Source: Chloroflexota bacterium
Lineage (GTDB): Bacteria; Chloroflexota; Chloroflexia; Thermomicrobiales; UBA6265
NCBI GenBank assembly: GCA_019348515.1
Contig: JAHWJF010000248.1
Span: forward strand, 1 to 5,821
Reading direction: 5' to 3'
DNA length: 5,821 nt
The notes beneath the pieces are model-generated. The model did not search any database and had not been told where the DNA came from. It saw nothing but the letters and a program-made list of their open reading frames with translations. Positions within the stretch are counted from its first letter, which is position 1; every line of letters starts with the position of its first letter. The translations under genes were made by a program, and so were the position numbers. Shown in pieces: positions 4,998 through 5,821 of the stretch.

Positions 4998-5821
4998 ATG
5001 ATGACATCGGGCGGAACGAACAACGACAAGGACAAGGAGTACCGCTACAACCGGCTGACCTGGCCGGAAATGAACGATGCCATCGCCCGGCAGCCGGTCG
5101 TGATTCTGCCGACCGGATCGACGGAGCAACATGGCCGGCACTTGCCGATCGACGTCGACTTGCTGCTCGCTGAGTCAGTCTGCCTGGAAGCGGGACGCCG
5201 CGCGGAGGGCGGCATCCTGGTCCTCCCACCGATTCCGTACGGGCTGAATCAGCACCATATTGACTTCCCCGGCACGATCCATATCGAGCCGGAGGTGTTC
5301 ATCGCCTTTTGCCTCAATGTGACCAAAAGCGTCGCCTACCACGGGTTCGAAAAGATTCTCATCGTCAACGGCCACGGCTCGAACGCGCCGCTGATCGACA
5401 TCATCGCCCGTCGCACGACGCTGCAGACCGATTCGCTCTGCGCCGCCTGTCACTACATCCATCTCGCCGTGGAGAAGTTCCGCGAGATCATGGAGTCGGA
5501 AGTCATCGCTCACGCCGACGAGTTCGAGACCTCCCTCTATCTGCACCTCGCGCCGGAGCGGGTGCAGATGGACAAGGCCGGTGCGGACGACGACGTGATG
5601 GGAACGTACGTCTCCTCAGACAGCACGAGTCCTTACGTCCGCTTCAACGACTACTGGTCGCGCTGGACCGATCTCGGGGTGCATGGCGATGCTCGCCCGG
5701 CCACGGCCGAGAAGGGCGAGATCATCTTCGAGACGGCGGTGTCCCGCCTGGTCGAGCTTGCGGAGGAGTGGCGTAACTGGCCGCTTGCTGAGCGCCGGGA
5801 TTTTCATGAGCGGCCGGTGCA
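4998..5821 (+). CDS. Creatininase-family metalloamidohydrolase (3' end beyond window)
   Basis: A frame from ATG 4998 stays open to the last base, giving 274 codons, so the stop lies outside the window. The family hydrolyses cyclic or linear amides using a two-metal centre. The metal-site motifs are all present: E43, H45 and D54 in TGSTEQHGRHLPIDVD, H126 in LIVNGHGSNAP, and E177 in HADEFETS (usually HAGEWETS). FPGTI at 90-94 and GDARPATAEKGE near the C-terminus are also typical. Members are about 240-270 aa, so little is missing. GGAAGGG (4985-4991) lies 6 nt before ATG 4998; ATG 5001 is the alternative. The true substrate is unknown. Relatives include creatininase, the mycofactocin protein MftE and the archaeal formamide hydrolase ArfB, and sequence alone does not decide between them. 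No mycofactocin precursor gene is visible here. Confidence 0.93.
   Translation, partial: MMTSGGTNNDKDKEYRYNRLTWPEMNDAIARQPVVILPTGSTEQHGRHLPIDVDLLLAESVCLEAGRRAEGGILVLPPIPYGLNQHHIDFPGTIHIEPEVFIAFCLNVTKSVAYHGFEKILIVNGHGSNAPLIDIIARRTTLQTDSLCAACHYIHLAVEKFREIMESEVIAHADEFETSLYLHLAPERVQMDKAGADDDVMGTYVSSDSTSPYVRFNDYWSRWTDLGVHGDARPATAEKGEIIFETAVSRLVELAEEWRNWPLAERRDFHERPV

Noticed and set aside
5309..5776. A 155-aa plus-strand frame inside the creatininase-family region
   Set aside because: It is an out-of-frame, Arg-rich shadow of the creatininase-family gene, whose own frame has all the family motifs and runs off the window.

Overview
This GC-rich bacterial window has high third-position GC in its real genes and uses GTG starts alongside ATG. 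A poxvirus-type topoisomerase IB, an F420-type PPOX enzyme, a creatininase-family amidohydrolase and a twin-arginine-exported orphan would fit a Chloroflexota/Thermomicrobia-like or actinobacterial genome. That placement is inference from gene content only. No mobile element, CRISPR array, rRNA or tRNA was found.

Layout. Positions 2-154 hold the C-terminal end of a gene running in from the left, which looks like the helical dimerisation part of a histidine kinase. A single-domain response regulator (178-546, +) follows. A perfect 20-bp hairpin (717-760) lies between it and the convergent cold-shock protein gene (786-1010, -). From about 3511 down to 786 every supported gene is on the minus strand. 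In transcription order these are an unknown 123-aa protein, topoisomerase IB (1984-3129), a 30-aa ORF with a near-perfect Shine-Dalgarno, an unknown 137-aa protein overlapping it as TGATG, a doubtful 40-aa ORF in the cold-shock leader, and the cold-shock gene.

At 3512-3665 the transcription diverges. This gap holds a 13-bp palindrome and a plausible sigma-70-like promoter, followed by a Tat-signal protein of unknown function (3666-4310, +). That gene converges, with a 10-bp gap, on a PPOX/F420-type flavin-fold enzyme (4321-4782, -), and a hairpin covers both stop codons. A 215-bp divergent gap leads to a creatininase-family metalloamidohydrolase (4998 to the window end, +), which is cut by the window edge and has no in-frame stop here.

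How the genes work together. The clearest functional links are the possible kinase fragment with its response regulator, and the 123-aa gene with topoisomerase IB, which are 10 nt apart and probably co-transcribed. The 30-aa ORF and the 137-aa gene are probably translationally coupled. The rest looks like ordinary chromosomal housekeeping and accessory content. I see no complete, obviously novel multi-gene system. The best leads are the coupled 30/137-aa pair, the Tat-exported orphan and the stop-codon hairpin.
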